Below, piece by piece: positions 15,689 through 23,288 of a DNA stretch of 64,000 nt (position 1 is the first letter of the stretch; every line of letters begins with the position of its first letter). The stretch comes from Trueperaceae bacterium (GTDB lineage Bacteria > Deinococcota > Deinococci > Deinococcales > Trueperaceae). Both the position numbers and the translations under genes were made by a program. The stretch is taken from NCBI GenBank assembly GCA_023954415.1, contig JAMLIB010000003.1:62001-126000 (forward strand). The letters run 5' to 3'. The notes beneath the pieces are model-generated. The model did no database searches, was not told where the DNA came from, and saw only the letters and a list, made by a program, of their open reading frames with translations.

Positions 15689-16557
15689 CAGCGCACTTCC
15701 CCTCGCTCGGCCCACGCCCAAGTCACACCGGCGGCCGCCAGCGCCCCGCCCCCCCGCCGTCTACCGTGCGCGTCGAGTTCAGCGGCATGGGCACGACGAT
15801 CGCGGTGCAAGCACCCGAAGCGCGGCGCCTGGCGACCGAGCTGCGCCGCCTCGAGGCGCTACTCACGCGTTTCGACCCCGCCGGGGGTGTCGCGGGCCTG
15901 AACCGCACCGGGCGGCTGCGCGACCCGGCGCCTGAACTCCTGGCGGCCGTCCGCTGGGCCGTGGAGGCGTGCCACTTGACGGACGGCCTGGTCACGCCGC
16001 TGGTGGGGCGCTCCCTCGAGTGGCACGGCTACTCCGGGAGTTGGAGCGAGGGCGTCGACTGGCAGGCTCGGGAGGGCAAGCCACCACCCGTGCCGCCTAT
16101 CGAGCAGCTCGTGGTGTCTGCCGACGAGATCGTCCTGCCGCCGGGCGCGGCCCTCGACTTGGGCGGCACCGCCAAGTCGTGGGCCGTGCAGCGCGTGGCC
16201 ACAGGACTCGACCGGGTCGTGATCGACGCCGGCGGCGACGTACTCATCCGCTCCGCCGCGCCGAGCCGAGTGAACGTCATGGGCGCCGCCGAGCCTTGGC
16301 ACCTCGAGCTGCCCCCCGGCGCCTGGGCGGTAGCCACCTCGAGTGTGGCGCGCCGCGCTTGGCGTGGTGGTCATCACCTCATCGACCCGCGCACCGGCAG
16401 GCCCGTGCGTGGACGGTGGACGCAGGCCACGGTGGTCGGCCGCTCGCTCGCCCTGGCCGAGCTGGCCACGAAACTGCTGCTCCTGGGCGTGCCCGTCCCG
16501 GAGACGCTCCAGGTCGAGCAGGCCTGGGTCGTCGACCGGGACGGCACCCTCCGGTGA
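15685..16557 (+). CDS. apbE: FAD:protein FMN transferase ApbE
   Basis: Mg-dependent transferase that attaches FMN to Thr/Ser of target proteins. The 290-aa product shows the family pattern: "GMGTTIAVQA" near the start, "RLEALLTRFDPAGGVAGLN", "LDLGGTAKSWAVQRV" (the D-L-G-G-x-A-K FAD/Mg site), "VVIDAGGDVLI", and "HHLIDPRTGRPV" before "ATVVG-SLALAELATKLLLLG". Unusually, no signal peptide or lipobox precedes the domain, only a Pro/Arg-rich 30-residue stretch, so the enzyme appears cytoplasmic. Most ApbE proteins act outside the membrane. It overlaps the small membrane protein by 4 nt and is followed by the haem membrane protein. Confidence 0.88.
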   Translation: MTAHFPSLGPRPSHTGGRQRPAPPPSTVRVEFSGMGTTIAVQAPEARRLATELRRLEALLTRFDPAGGVAGLNRTGRLRDPAPELLAAVRWAVEACHLTDGLVTPLVGRSLEWHGYSGSWSEGVDWQAREGKPPPVPPIEQLVVSADEIVLPPGAALDLGGTAKSWAVQRVATGLDRVVIDAGGDVLIRSAAPSRVNVMGAAEPWHLELPPGAWAVATSSVARRAWRGGHHLIDPRTGRPVRGRWTQATVVGRSLALAELATKLLLLGVPVPETLQVEQAWVVDRDGTLR

Positions 16558-16579
16558 CGAGCGTGACTGGACCGTTCTC

Positions 16580-17242
16580 GTGACCACTACCACCAGCGCC
16601 TCCCGCCTGAACCGTTACCTGGTGTGGCTGCCGCTCGCGGCCCTGAGCCTCTACTGGCTTCTGGCCTACGCCGGACTGGCGCCCGGCGAGTGGACCTGGG
16701 GGTTCCTCCGCCTCACGGGCGTGATCGGCTACGCGCTCCTGGCCCTGAGCGTGGCGAGCGGCGCTCTCCTGGCCGCGCGTTTCGCGCCACCCGCCTGGCT
16801 GGCCAAGCCGCTGCAGTACGGGTGGCACGGTCTGACGGCCGGGAGCGGTCTGGCACTGGTCGGCATCCACGTGGCGCTGTCGCTCGTGAGCGCGCACTAC
16901 CCGCAGTCGCTGGACGGTGTGCTCGTGCCGGGGCTCGCCACGTTCTCGCCCTTCGCCATGGGTCTCGGCACGATCGGCACTTACTTGCTCCTCGCGCCGT
17001 ACCTGAGCTTCGCCGGGCGCAGGGTCTTGAGCGGTCGCTGGGTGAAGGTGTTCCACCTGTTCGCCTACCCCGGGTTCGCTGCTGGCACGTTGCATGGGAT
17101 GCTGATAGGCAGCGACCGACTCGCGTGGCTCTACCTTGCAGGGCTGGCGTTGGTTGCGTTCACCGTCTCGGTGCGGCTCGCGGAGGGGCGGTGCCCGAGG
17201 CTGGAGGCCGGAGCGCATGAGGCTGCTGGTCATCGAGGATGA
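16580..17242 (+). CDS. ferric reductase-like (MsrQ-type) haem membrane protein
   Basis: Inner-membrane protein, 220 aa from the GTG at 16580, with six hydrophobic segments. Two His pairs spaced 14 residues apart fit bis-His haem b ligation across helix pairs: "[16 protein letters not shown]" and "[15 protein letters not shown]". This is the ferric reductase-like transmembrane domain, without a fused FAD/NAD(P)H domain, as in MsrQ and YedZ. It probably carries electrons across the membrane to or from the flavin-linked partner made by ApbE. It lies 22 nt after apbE and overlaps the response regulator by 26 nt. Confidence 0.8.
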   Translation: MTTTTSASRLNRYLVWLPLAALSLYWLLAYAGLAPGEWTWGFLRLTGVIGYALLALSVASGALLAARFAPPAWLAKPLQYGWHGLTAGSGLALVGIHVALSLVSAHYPQSLDGVLVPGLATFSPFAMGLGTIGTYLLLAPYLSFAGRRVLSGRWVKVFHLFAYPGFAAGTLHGMLIGSDRLAWLYLAGLALVAFTVSVRLAEGRCPRLEAGAHEAAGHRG

Positions 17243-17876
17243 CCCGCGTATAGGCGCCCCCCTCGTCGAGGCCTTGGAGGAGGGTGGTCACCGAGTCGCA
17301 TGGGTCCAAGACGGCCCTGGTGGGCTCGCGGAGGCCCGCGCGGGGGAGTTCGACGCGTTGATCCTGGACGTGATGCTGCCGGGCCTGGACGGTTTCGACG
17401 TGGCGCGGACCTTGCGCAGTGAAGGCGTCGCCTCCCCGATCCTGTTCTTGAGCGCGCGGGGCGAGCTGACCGACCGGGTTACGGGCCTCGACCTCGGCGG
17501 TGACGCTTACCTGGTCAAGCCGTTCGCCCTGGCCGAGCTGAAGGCGACGCTACGGGCATTGGTGCGGCGCGGCAACGAGCTGGCTCCTGAGCGCATCGGG
17601 TTCGGTAGCGGGCGCGGCGAACTCCTCGCCGGTGAGCGCCGCGTTCTGTGGGACGGTCACGAGGTGGCGCTCACCGGGCGTGAGTACGACGTGCTCGAGG
17701 CTCTGCTGCGCGCGCCCGAGCGGTGGTTCACGCGCCAGGAGCTGCTCGACCGCGTCTGGGGCCCCGACTTCTTCGGGGAGCCCCGGGTGGTGGACGTGTA
17801 CGTCAGGTACTTGCGGCAGAAGCTGGCGGACTCGGTGATCGAGAGTATGCGGGGCAGGGGGTACCGAGCCTCATGA
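17217..17876 (+). CDS. OmpR/PhoB family response regulator
   Basis: Two-component response regulator, 219 aa. The receiver domain has the acidic pair EDD (7-9), phosphoacceptor Asp51 in "LILDVMLPG", and Lys101 in "YLVKPFA". The C-terminal winged helix is of the OmpR type ("[32 protein letters not shown]"-like, then "[13 protein letters not shown]"). The start is the ATG inside the 3' end of the haem protein gene, and the stop overlaps the kinase start (ATGA). It presumably controls this redox locus, but no binding site could be identified. Confidence 0.9.
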   Translation: MRLLVIEDDPRIGAPLVEALEEGGHRVAWVQDGPGGLAEARAGEFDALILDVMLPGLDGFDVARTLRSEGVASPILFLSARGELTDRVTGLDLGGDAYLVKPFALAELKATLRALVRRGNELAPERIGFGSGRGELLAGERRVLWDGHEVALTGREYDVLEALLRAPERWFTRQELLDRVWGPDFFGEPRVVDVYVRYLRQKLADSVIESMRGRGYRAS

Positions 17877-19228
17877 GGGTGCGCCTCCTCGCACGGCTTC
17901 GGCGTCCGAACCTCCACCGCCGCCTGGCGGTCGCCCTGCTGGCGCAGACGGTCGTGGTGCTCCTCGTCACGGCCTTGGCCCTGTTCCTCGTGCTGCGCCA
18001 GTTCCTCGAGGTGGGTGAGGCACAGCGCCTCGAGCGCCTCGTTGGTCAGGTGAGTGTCCACGTGGCCAGCGATAAACATGACGTACTCGAGTTCGACCAC
18101 GACTTTCCGGATGACGTACATGTGCGCCTGCTGCACCAGGGCGTGGTGCTCGCGGCGACGCCTGGCTTCCCGGCGATCCCCGTCGATTCGAGCCTCGGGC
18201 GCTCGAGGTCGGCGCAACACCAGGTGCTGACGCGCGAGTTGCGCGAGGACGGCGTGCGCTACACGCTGCAGCTGGCGGGCGACCCCACAGGTACCCAGCT
18301 GGCGCTCCGCGCTTACGTGATGGCGCTGGCCGTCATCGTGCCGGTCGCCGCCGTCCTCGTGGCGCTGCTCAGCAACCTACTTGCCGCCAACATGCTGACT
18401 CCCGTTGCCCGCCTCGAGCGCGCCGCAGCGGCCATCTCCAGCTCCCGTGAGCTGCGCACGCCAATCCAGGGTGTAGACGCTACCGACGAGCTGGGGCGAC
18501 TCGCCAACACGTTGCAGGCGGCATTCGGGCGCTTGGCGGACGGGATGGACCGGGAGGTCGCCTTCTTGCGGGCCGCGGCGCACGACCTCCGGTCCCCCCT
18601 CACCGCGCTCAAGACGAGGGTAGAAGGCGTGTTGGCGAACAGGCGCGACGCGAGCGCCTATCGCGCAGCCCTGGTCGAGATCGGGCTCGATGTCGACGGG
18701 ATGGTGCGACTCGTCAACCACTTGCTCATGCTGGCCAACGACGGGGCGCCGAACGACCTCCGGAGGCTGGACCTCGTGAGCGTGGCGGGAGAGGCAGTCG
18801 ACTCGGCTCGCGCGGCCCGTCCTGGCGTGTTCCTAACGACCTCGTTCGCCCCGGATACCCCGGAGGTTGCAGGCGACGCGACGCTACTGGCCCAACTACT
18901 CGGCAACCTACTTGACAACGCGGCTCACCACGGCGGCGGCGCGCCGACCCACGTGAGTACCTGGCGGTCCCCTGAGGGTGGAGCTGTGCTGTGCGTAAGC
19001 GACGAGGGTCCTGGCATCGACGAGGCCAGTCTGCCCAGGGCGGCCGAACCCTTCTTCCGGACCGACTCGGCGCGCACGCGCGCCGGGAGAGGCGGCCCTA
19101 CGGGAAGCGGCTTGGGGCTCGCGATAGTGAAGCGCATCGTGGAGTGGCACGACGCGCGGTGGGAGCTGAACAGCGCCCCAGGTTCGGGACTCGTCGTGAC
19201 GGTGAGATTCCCGGCGCCGCTCGGTTGA
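17873..19228 (+). CDS. sensor histidine kinase
   Basis: Membrane histidine kinase, 451 aa. A first helix (about residues 18-42) and a second (about 147-170) flank a periplasmic sensor of roughly 100 residues. HAMP-like linker "[15 protein letters not shown]" follows, then the H-box "[16 protein letters not shown]" with His237, N-box "[13 protein letters not shown]", G1 "VSDEGPGI" and G2 "[16 protein letters not shown]". The sensor domain is unusually rich in His and Asp between residues 63 and 88 (five His, seven Asp), which suggests metal sensing. That fits the Asp/His-rich protein encoded at the head of the same locus. It starts 4 nt inside the response regulator gene. Confidence 0.9.
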   Translation: MRVRLLARLRRPNLHRRLAVALLAQTVVVLLVTALALFLVLRQFLEVGEAQRLERLVGQVSVHVASDKHDVLEFDHDFPDDVHVRLLHQGVVLAATPGFPAIPVDSSLGRSRSAQHQVLTRELREDGVRYTLQLAGDPTGTQLALRAYVMALAVIVPVAAVLVALLSNLLAANMLTPVARLERAAAAISSSRELRTPIQGVDATDELGRLANTLQAAFGRLADGMDREVAFLRAAAHDLRSPLTALKTRVEGVLANRRDASAYRAALVEIGLDVDGMVRLVNHLLMLANDGAPNDLRRLDLVSVAGEAVDSARAARPGVFLTTSFAPDTPEVAGDATLLAQLLGNLLDNAAHHGGGAPTHVSTWRSPEGGAVLCVSDEGPGIDEASLPRAAEPFFRTDSARTRAGRGGPTGSGLGLAIVKRIVEWHDARWELNSAPGSGLVVTVRFPAPLG

Positions 19229-19250
19229 GGAGCGCCCCCCTTGAACTCAC

Positions 19251-19279
19251 TTGACAATCGCCCGTCGCCCCCCTAACCT
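19251..19279 (+). promoter_or_regulatory. sigma-70-type promoter of the amino-sugar ABC operon
   Basis: A consensus -35 TTGACA (19251-19256) and a -10 TAACCT (19274-19279) are separated by exactly 17 nt. It lies after the histidine kinase stop and about 190 nt before the binding-protein start, so the operon has a long 5' leader. In the leader, CCTGCTCG and CGAGCAGG (8-bp arms, far apart) could pair. No known riboswitch was recognised. Confidence 0.7.
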
Positions 19280-19290
19280 TGACCCAAGCA

Positions 19291-19313
19291 TAGTAAGTAA
19301 CCTGGCCTTACTA
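19291..19313. promoter_or_regulatory. candidate operator TAGTAAG-N9-CTTACTA
   Basis: A perfect inverted repeat with 7-bp arms and a 9-nt spacer starts about 12 nt downstream of the -10 box, so a bound repressor would block early transcription. The ROK-family regulator at 25984-27171 in the same locus is the natural candidate to bind it. Confidence 0.5.
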
Positions 19314-19471
19314 ACCGACCGGTCTCGTGAGGCCCCGCCTAGGGAGGTGACGAGGAACAGCGACTTGCGACAGTGGCCTGCTCGGAAGGCCGAGCGGCTC
19401 AAGGCGACGAACGGGCCTGCCAAGTAACGAGCAGGACCCAGGTACGCTGAACGAAGACCGTGGAGGCAAGC

Positions 19472-20707
19472 ATGAAGAAGAAGTTCCTGATGCTGATCGC
19501 GTTGGCCGGGCTGCTACTCGGCACCGTCAACGCGCAGCGCTCGCTCGAGATCTACATCACCGGCCTGACGGACGACACGCTCAACTGGTTCCGCGACACG
19601 GCCTTCCCCGAGTTCCAGAAGACCCACCCGGACGTAACGCTCGACATCCTGACGGGCGGCTGGGGCGACTTCGACGCGGCCGTGGCCGGCTGGATCACGA
19701 CGGGCGACGGCCCCGACATCGTCTACCTCGGCTCCGAGTACGCGGCCACGTTCGGCTCGCTGCTCGCCGACCTCGACCCGTACCTCGCGGACTGGAGCGA
19801 GCTCGGCGAGTTCCTGCCCGCCGCCCTCGACGTCGCCAAGTTCGACGGCCACATGGTCGGCCTCCCGCTCCTCATGAGCCCGCGCCCCATGTTCTTCCGC
19901 CCGGACCTCGCGGCTGACGCCGGCGCCATCCCGCCTCTCACGTTCGCCGACTCCGTCGCGTTCGTGGCGGCCAACTCCGGCGTCGAGAACAACGCCATGA
20001 CGAAGATGGGCTTCATGGACATCGGCGGCGGCCTCTTCGACGCCCAGGAGTTCATCGCCTACATCTGGAGCGCGGGCGGCGAGCTCTACAACGCCGACGG
20101 CAGCAGCGCCTTCGACAGCGCGGCGACGGCCGAGGCCCTCAAGTTCATGTACGACAGGCGCCGTGCCGTGCTCCCCACCGAGCTGACGGCCGGCCTGCCG
20201 CCCATCAGCGGCTACCCCATCGCCTCCGGCCTCGTGGTCAGCGGCATCTTCCCGATGTGGAACATGCCCCCGACGTCCGACCCGCTCTGGGAGAACATCG
20301 CCATCGGCCCGTACCCGGCCGGCGAGAACGGCCAGCCGCTCATCCAGGTCTTCACCGACTGGCTCTCCGTCCCCGCCTACGCGAAGGACAAGGAGCTCGC
20401 CGTCGACTTCCTGAAGTTCATCGGCAGCCGCGACAACGCCATCGCCCTCAGCAACGTCGCGGGCTTCACGCCCGTGCGCACGGACGCGTGGGAAGCGCTG
20501 CGCGCCAACCCCGTCTGGAACAGCATGCTCGACGCCGCCGTCGACTACGGCCGCGCCTTCTCCGACATCCGCGCCAGTGCGGAGCTCCGCCCGCTCATCG
20601 TCGAGCAGGTGAGCATGTACCTGTCCGACCAACAGAGCCTCGAGGACACGCAGAACGCCCTCAAGGAGGAGTACGACTCCATCCTCGAGGACAACGGCTA
20701 CCTCTAG
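19472..20707 (+). CDS. extracellular solute-binding protein family 1 (carbohydrate ABC transporter)
   Basis: Periplasmic binding protein of a CUT1-type oligosaccharide importer, 411 aa. The signal peptide ("MKKKFLMLIALAGLLLGTVNAQ" pattern, shown here only as a short hydrophobic core after Lys-Lys-Lys) is cleaved before Gln-Arg. The start at 19472 is chosen because GGAGG lies 7 nt upstream; a GTG 12 nt earlier lies within that site. "GDGPDIVYLGSEYAATFGSLLADLDPYL"-like and "FTDWLSVPAYAKDKELAVDFLKFIGS"-like segments are typical of family 1. Together with NagZ and GH18 downstream, the ligand is inferred to be an amino-sugar oligomer such as chitobiose or a peptidoglycan fragment. Confidence 0.82.
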   Translation: MKKKFLMLIALAGLLLGTVNAQRSLEIYITGLTDDTLNWFRDTAFPEFQKTHPDVTLDILTGGWGDFDAAVAGWITTGDGPDIVYLGSEYAATFGSLLADLDPYLADWSELGEFLPAALDVAKFDGHMVGLPLLMSPRPMFFRPDLAADAGAIPPLTFADSVAFVAANSGVENNAMTKMGFMDIGGGLFDAQEFIAYIWSAGGELYNADGSSAFDSAATAEALKFMYDRRRAVLPTELTAGLPPISGYPIASGLVVSGIFPMWNMPPTSDPLWENIAIGPYPAGENGQPLIQVFTDWLSVPAYAKDKELAVDFLKFIGSRDNAIALSNVAGFTPVRTDAWEALRANPVWNSMLDAAVDYGRAFSDIRASAELRPLIVEQVSMYLSDQQSLEDTQNALKEEYDSILEDNGYL

Positions 20708-20720
20708 GTCCTAGGCCTCA

Positions 20721-20756
20721 CGGGGCCGCCGTGCACGCAGCTAGCCGGCGGCCCCG
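20721..20756 (+). terminator. 11-bp perfect hairpin after the binding-protein gene
   Basis: Arms CGGGGCCGCCG (20721-20731) and CGGCGGCCCCG (20746-20756) enclose a 14-nt loop. It sits 14 nt after the binding-protein stop and 30 nt before the first permease gene, with no T tract. Such intercistronic hairpins usually let binding-protein mRNA accumulate above permease mRNA, by partial termination or protection from 3' decay. Confidence 0.6.
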
Positions 20757-20786
20757 CCCTATCTTCCTGACGAGGACGAACCGCGC

Positions 20787-22433
20787 GTGGACCCCGCAGT
20801 CGTAGCCAGACTCCACAACTTCTACTGGTCGCTCGGCACGGTGGCGTTCATCGTCGTCGGGAGCTACCTGGTCGGCCGCCTCGCCCAAGGGGTCGCCGGC
20901 GCGCGCGGCGCCGGGGTCCTGCAGCGGCGCCGCGTCTTCTGGGGCTACGCGCTCGTCTCGCCGTGGCTGATCGGCTTCGTCATCTTCGTGGTCGGGCCGG
21001 CGCTCCTATCTCTCTACTACTCGTTCACCGATTACAAGCTCGGGCGCTCGATCGAGTGGATCGGCCTCGAGAACTACAAGACCCTGCTCGGCGGGCTCGG
21101 CGCGCAAGGGCGCCGCTTCATGCAGGCCATGTACAACTCCTTCTATTACGCGCTCGTCGGCGTGCCCCTGCAGATCGGCACCGCGCTCGCCATGGCGGTC
21201 ATGGTCGCGCAGCCCCTAAGGGGCATGCCGTTCTTCCGGCTCGTGTTCTACATGCCGGTCATCCTGGCGGGCGGCCCCGCCATCCTGCTCGCGTGGCGCT
21301 ACATGCTCGCGAGCAACGGCGGCTTCATCAACGTGTCGCTGCAGCGCTTCGCCGAGCTCATCCCGCCGTTCGGCTGGCTCTACCGCTCGTTCATCTTCGC
21401 CGTCGAGAGCTTCAACGCCTTCTTCATCGGCGTCACGCGCTCCGATCCCGTCGGTCCCCTCATGTACGTCCTGCCGGCGTTGCTCGGCGTCCTGGTATGC
21501 GCGGCGCTCGCGTTCGGCGGCGCCGAGGCCACCAGGCGTCAGGTCGCCCGCACGGTCGTGGAGGTCCTCGGCGCCATCCTGGTCGTGGTCCTCGGCGTGC
21601 GGGCCATAACGGGCGGGAGCTTCGTGCCGCACGTGCTCGAGCGGCTCGGCACCTTCGCCGACCTCGTGACGCTGCGCACGAGCGTGCGCGAGGCCGGCAG
21701 CCTCGACTACCTGCGCACCGGCTTCGCCGAGCACGCGGCCTCGCCCCTCTGGCTGCTCGGGCTGCTCGTCGCGGCCTGCGCGCTCGTGGGGTACGCGCGC
21801 CTCGGCGACAGGGGCCGCAAGTGGCTCTTCGGCGGCTTGGGCCTGCTGTTCGGCCTCCTCGCGCTCGGCTCCACCGTCGACGGGGTGAGGTACTTCCAGG
21901 CGTTCGACGCCGCGTCGGCCGCTGCCGGCACCGCCAACCACCACTTCTCGCTCTTCCGGCAGGTCGTCGCCCAGTTCCCGGACGCGAACCGCGTGCCGCT
22001 CTGGCTCTCCAGCGAGCTCTGGTCGAAGCCGTCGCTCGTGCTCATCACCATGTGGAGCTCCGGCGCCGGCATGCTCATCTTCCTCGCCGCGCTCAAGGGC
22101 GTGCCGAGGAGCATGTACGAGGCGGCCGGCGTGGACGGAGCCACCGGTTGGCAGAAGTTCTTCCGCATCACGCTGCCCATGATCTCGCCGGCCATGTTCT
22201 ACAACGTCGTCATCGGGCTCATCGCCGCGCTGCAGACGTTCGAGTCCGTCTACATCATCCAGAACACGCAGACGGAGCAGAGCCTCGCCTCGGCCGCCTA
22301 CTTCCTGTTCGTGCGCACGTTCAGGCAGCTCGAGATCGGTCAGGGCGCGGCGGCGAGCTGGATCCTCGCGGTGCTGATCGTGCTGCTCACGGTCGCGCAG
22401 TTCCGCTACAGCAGGTGGGTGCACTATGAATAA
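20787..22433 (+). CDS. carbohydrate ABC transporter permease 1 (MalF-type) with a large insert
   Basis: Inner-membrane permease, 548 aa from a GTG start. Helices near residues 16-32 and 52-80, a core block around 115-175, and the EAA loop "MYEAAGVDGATGWQKFFRITLP"-like at about 443-464 identify the family. The region from about residue 185 to 410 is an insertion compared with ordinary ~300-aa sugar permeases. It contains at least three extra hydrophobic segments (about 225-245, 256-273, 321-337, 346-361) and a soluble part. MalF of E. coli also has a large insert, but a periplasmic one without helices. It overlaps the second permease by 8 nt. Confidence 0.85.
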   Translation: MDPAVVARLHNFYWSLGTVAFIVVGSYLVGRLAQGVAGARGAGVLQRRRVFWGYALVSPWLIGFVIFVVGPALLSLYYSFTDYKLGRSIEWIGLENYKTLLGGLGAQGRRFMQAMYNSFYYALVGVPLQIGTALAMAVMVAQPLRGMPFFRLVFYMPVILAGGPAILLAWRYMLASNGGFINVSLQRFAELIPPFGWLYRSFIFAVESFNAFFIGVTRSDPVGPLMYVLPALLGVLVCAALAFGGAEATRRQVARTVVEVLGAILVVVLGVRAITGGSFVPHVLERLGTFADLVTLRTSVREAGSLDYLRTGFAEHAASPLWLLGLLVAACALVGYARLGDRGRKWLFGGLGLLFGLLALGSTVDGVRYFQAFDAASAAAGTANHHFSLFRQVVAQFPDANRVPLWLSSELWSKPSLVLITMWSSGAGMLIFLAALKGVPRSMYEAAGVDGATGWQKFFRITLPMISPAMFYNVVIGLIAALQTFESVYIIQNTQTEQSLASAAYFLFVRTFRQLEIGQGAAASWILAVLIVLLTVAQFRYSRWVHYE

Positions 22434-23283
22434 CGTCTTCTGGCGCCGCGGGTGGAAGGCGACGGCCGTCACGCTCTTCTACGCCGTGCTCATCGCGGCG
22501 GGCATCTTCTTCCTCTTCCCGGTCGCCTGGATGGGCGGCACGTCGCTCAAGACCATCGACGAGGTGAGCCAGGCGCAGCTCTCGCTCTTCCCCGAGACGC
22601 CGCAGTGGAGCAACTACACGAAGCAGTTGGGCGAGAGGAACTTCTACCGCGCGTACGGCAACAGCATCTACACCGTGCTGGTGGTGCTCCTTGGCACCGT
22701 GTCCAGCCTCACGGTGGTCGCCTTCGCCTTCAGCCGCCTGCAGTGGCCGGGCCGCAACGTCGTGTTCGCGCTCATGCTCGGCACGCTCATGCTCCCGGCG
22801 CAGGCGACGCTGGTTCCCCAGTACGTCCTCTTCTACGAGCTGGGCTGGTTGCGGACGTTCAACCCCATCACGCTGCCGGGCTTCTTCGCGGGGGGCGCGT
22901 CGCTCGTGTTCCTCCTGCGCCAGTTCATGCTGACGCTCCCGCGCGAGCTGGACGAGTCCGCCGCCATCGACGGCGCCAACCCGCTCCAGATGCTGTGGCT
23001 CATCATCCTGCCGCTCTCGCGCCCCGCCATCGCGACGGTGACGGTCTTCCTCTTCGTCGGCCAGTGGAACAACCTCGTCCAGCCGCTCCTCTACCTGCAG
23101 AAGGCCGAGCTCTTCACCATGCCCATCTACGTGGCGCAGAAGAACAACCTGCAGGAGTCGCCCATCCCGTGGCAAGACATCATGACGGCCAGCGTCCTGT
23201 TCGTGATCCCCGTCCTAGTCATCTTCATCCTCACGCAGCGTTACTTCACCGAGGGCATCGCCCTGACGGGCTCGAAAGGTTAG
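22426..23283 (+). CDS. carbohydrate ABC transporter permease 2 (MalG-type)
   Basis: Second permease of the importer, 285 aa, with six helices. The EAA motif is "DESAAIDGANPLQMLWLIILPLS"-like at about residues 179-200, where it contacts the ATPase. The C terminus "RYFTEGIALTGSKG" is typical of MalG/LacG-type proteins. No ATPase gene lies in this locus, so a shared MsiK/UgpC-type ATPase encoded elsewhere must energise it, as in many Gram-positive and Deinococcota sugar importers. It overlaps permease 1 by 8 nt, and nagZ starts 5 nt after its stop. Confidence 0.88.
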   Translation: MNNVFWRRGWKATAVTLFYAVLIAAGIFFLFPVAWMGGTSLKTIDEVSQAQLSLFPETPQWSNYTKQLGERNFYRAYGNSIYTVLVVLLGTVSSLTVVAFAFSRLQWPGRNVVFALMLGTLMLPAQATLVPQYVLFYELGWLRTFNPITLPGFFAGGASLVFLLRQFMLTLPRELDESAAIDGANPLQMLWLIILPLSRPAIATVTVFLFVGQWNNLVQPLLYLQKAELFTMPIYVAQKNNLQESPIPWQDIMTASVLFVIPVLVIFILTQRYFTEGIALTGSKG

Positions 23284-23288
23284 GCGCC

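Noticed and set aside
16343-16579. N-terminal extension of the ferric-reductase-like gene into apbE
   Set aside because: It would overlap apbE by over 200 nt in another frame and put a Trp/Arg/Ser-rich stretch before the first helix. The GTG at 16580 gives a normal N terminus.
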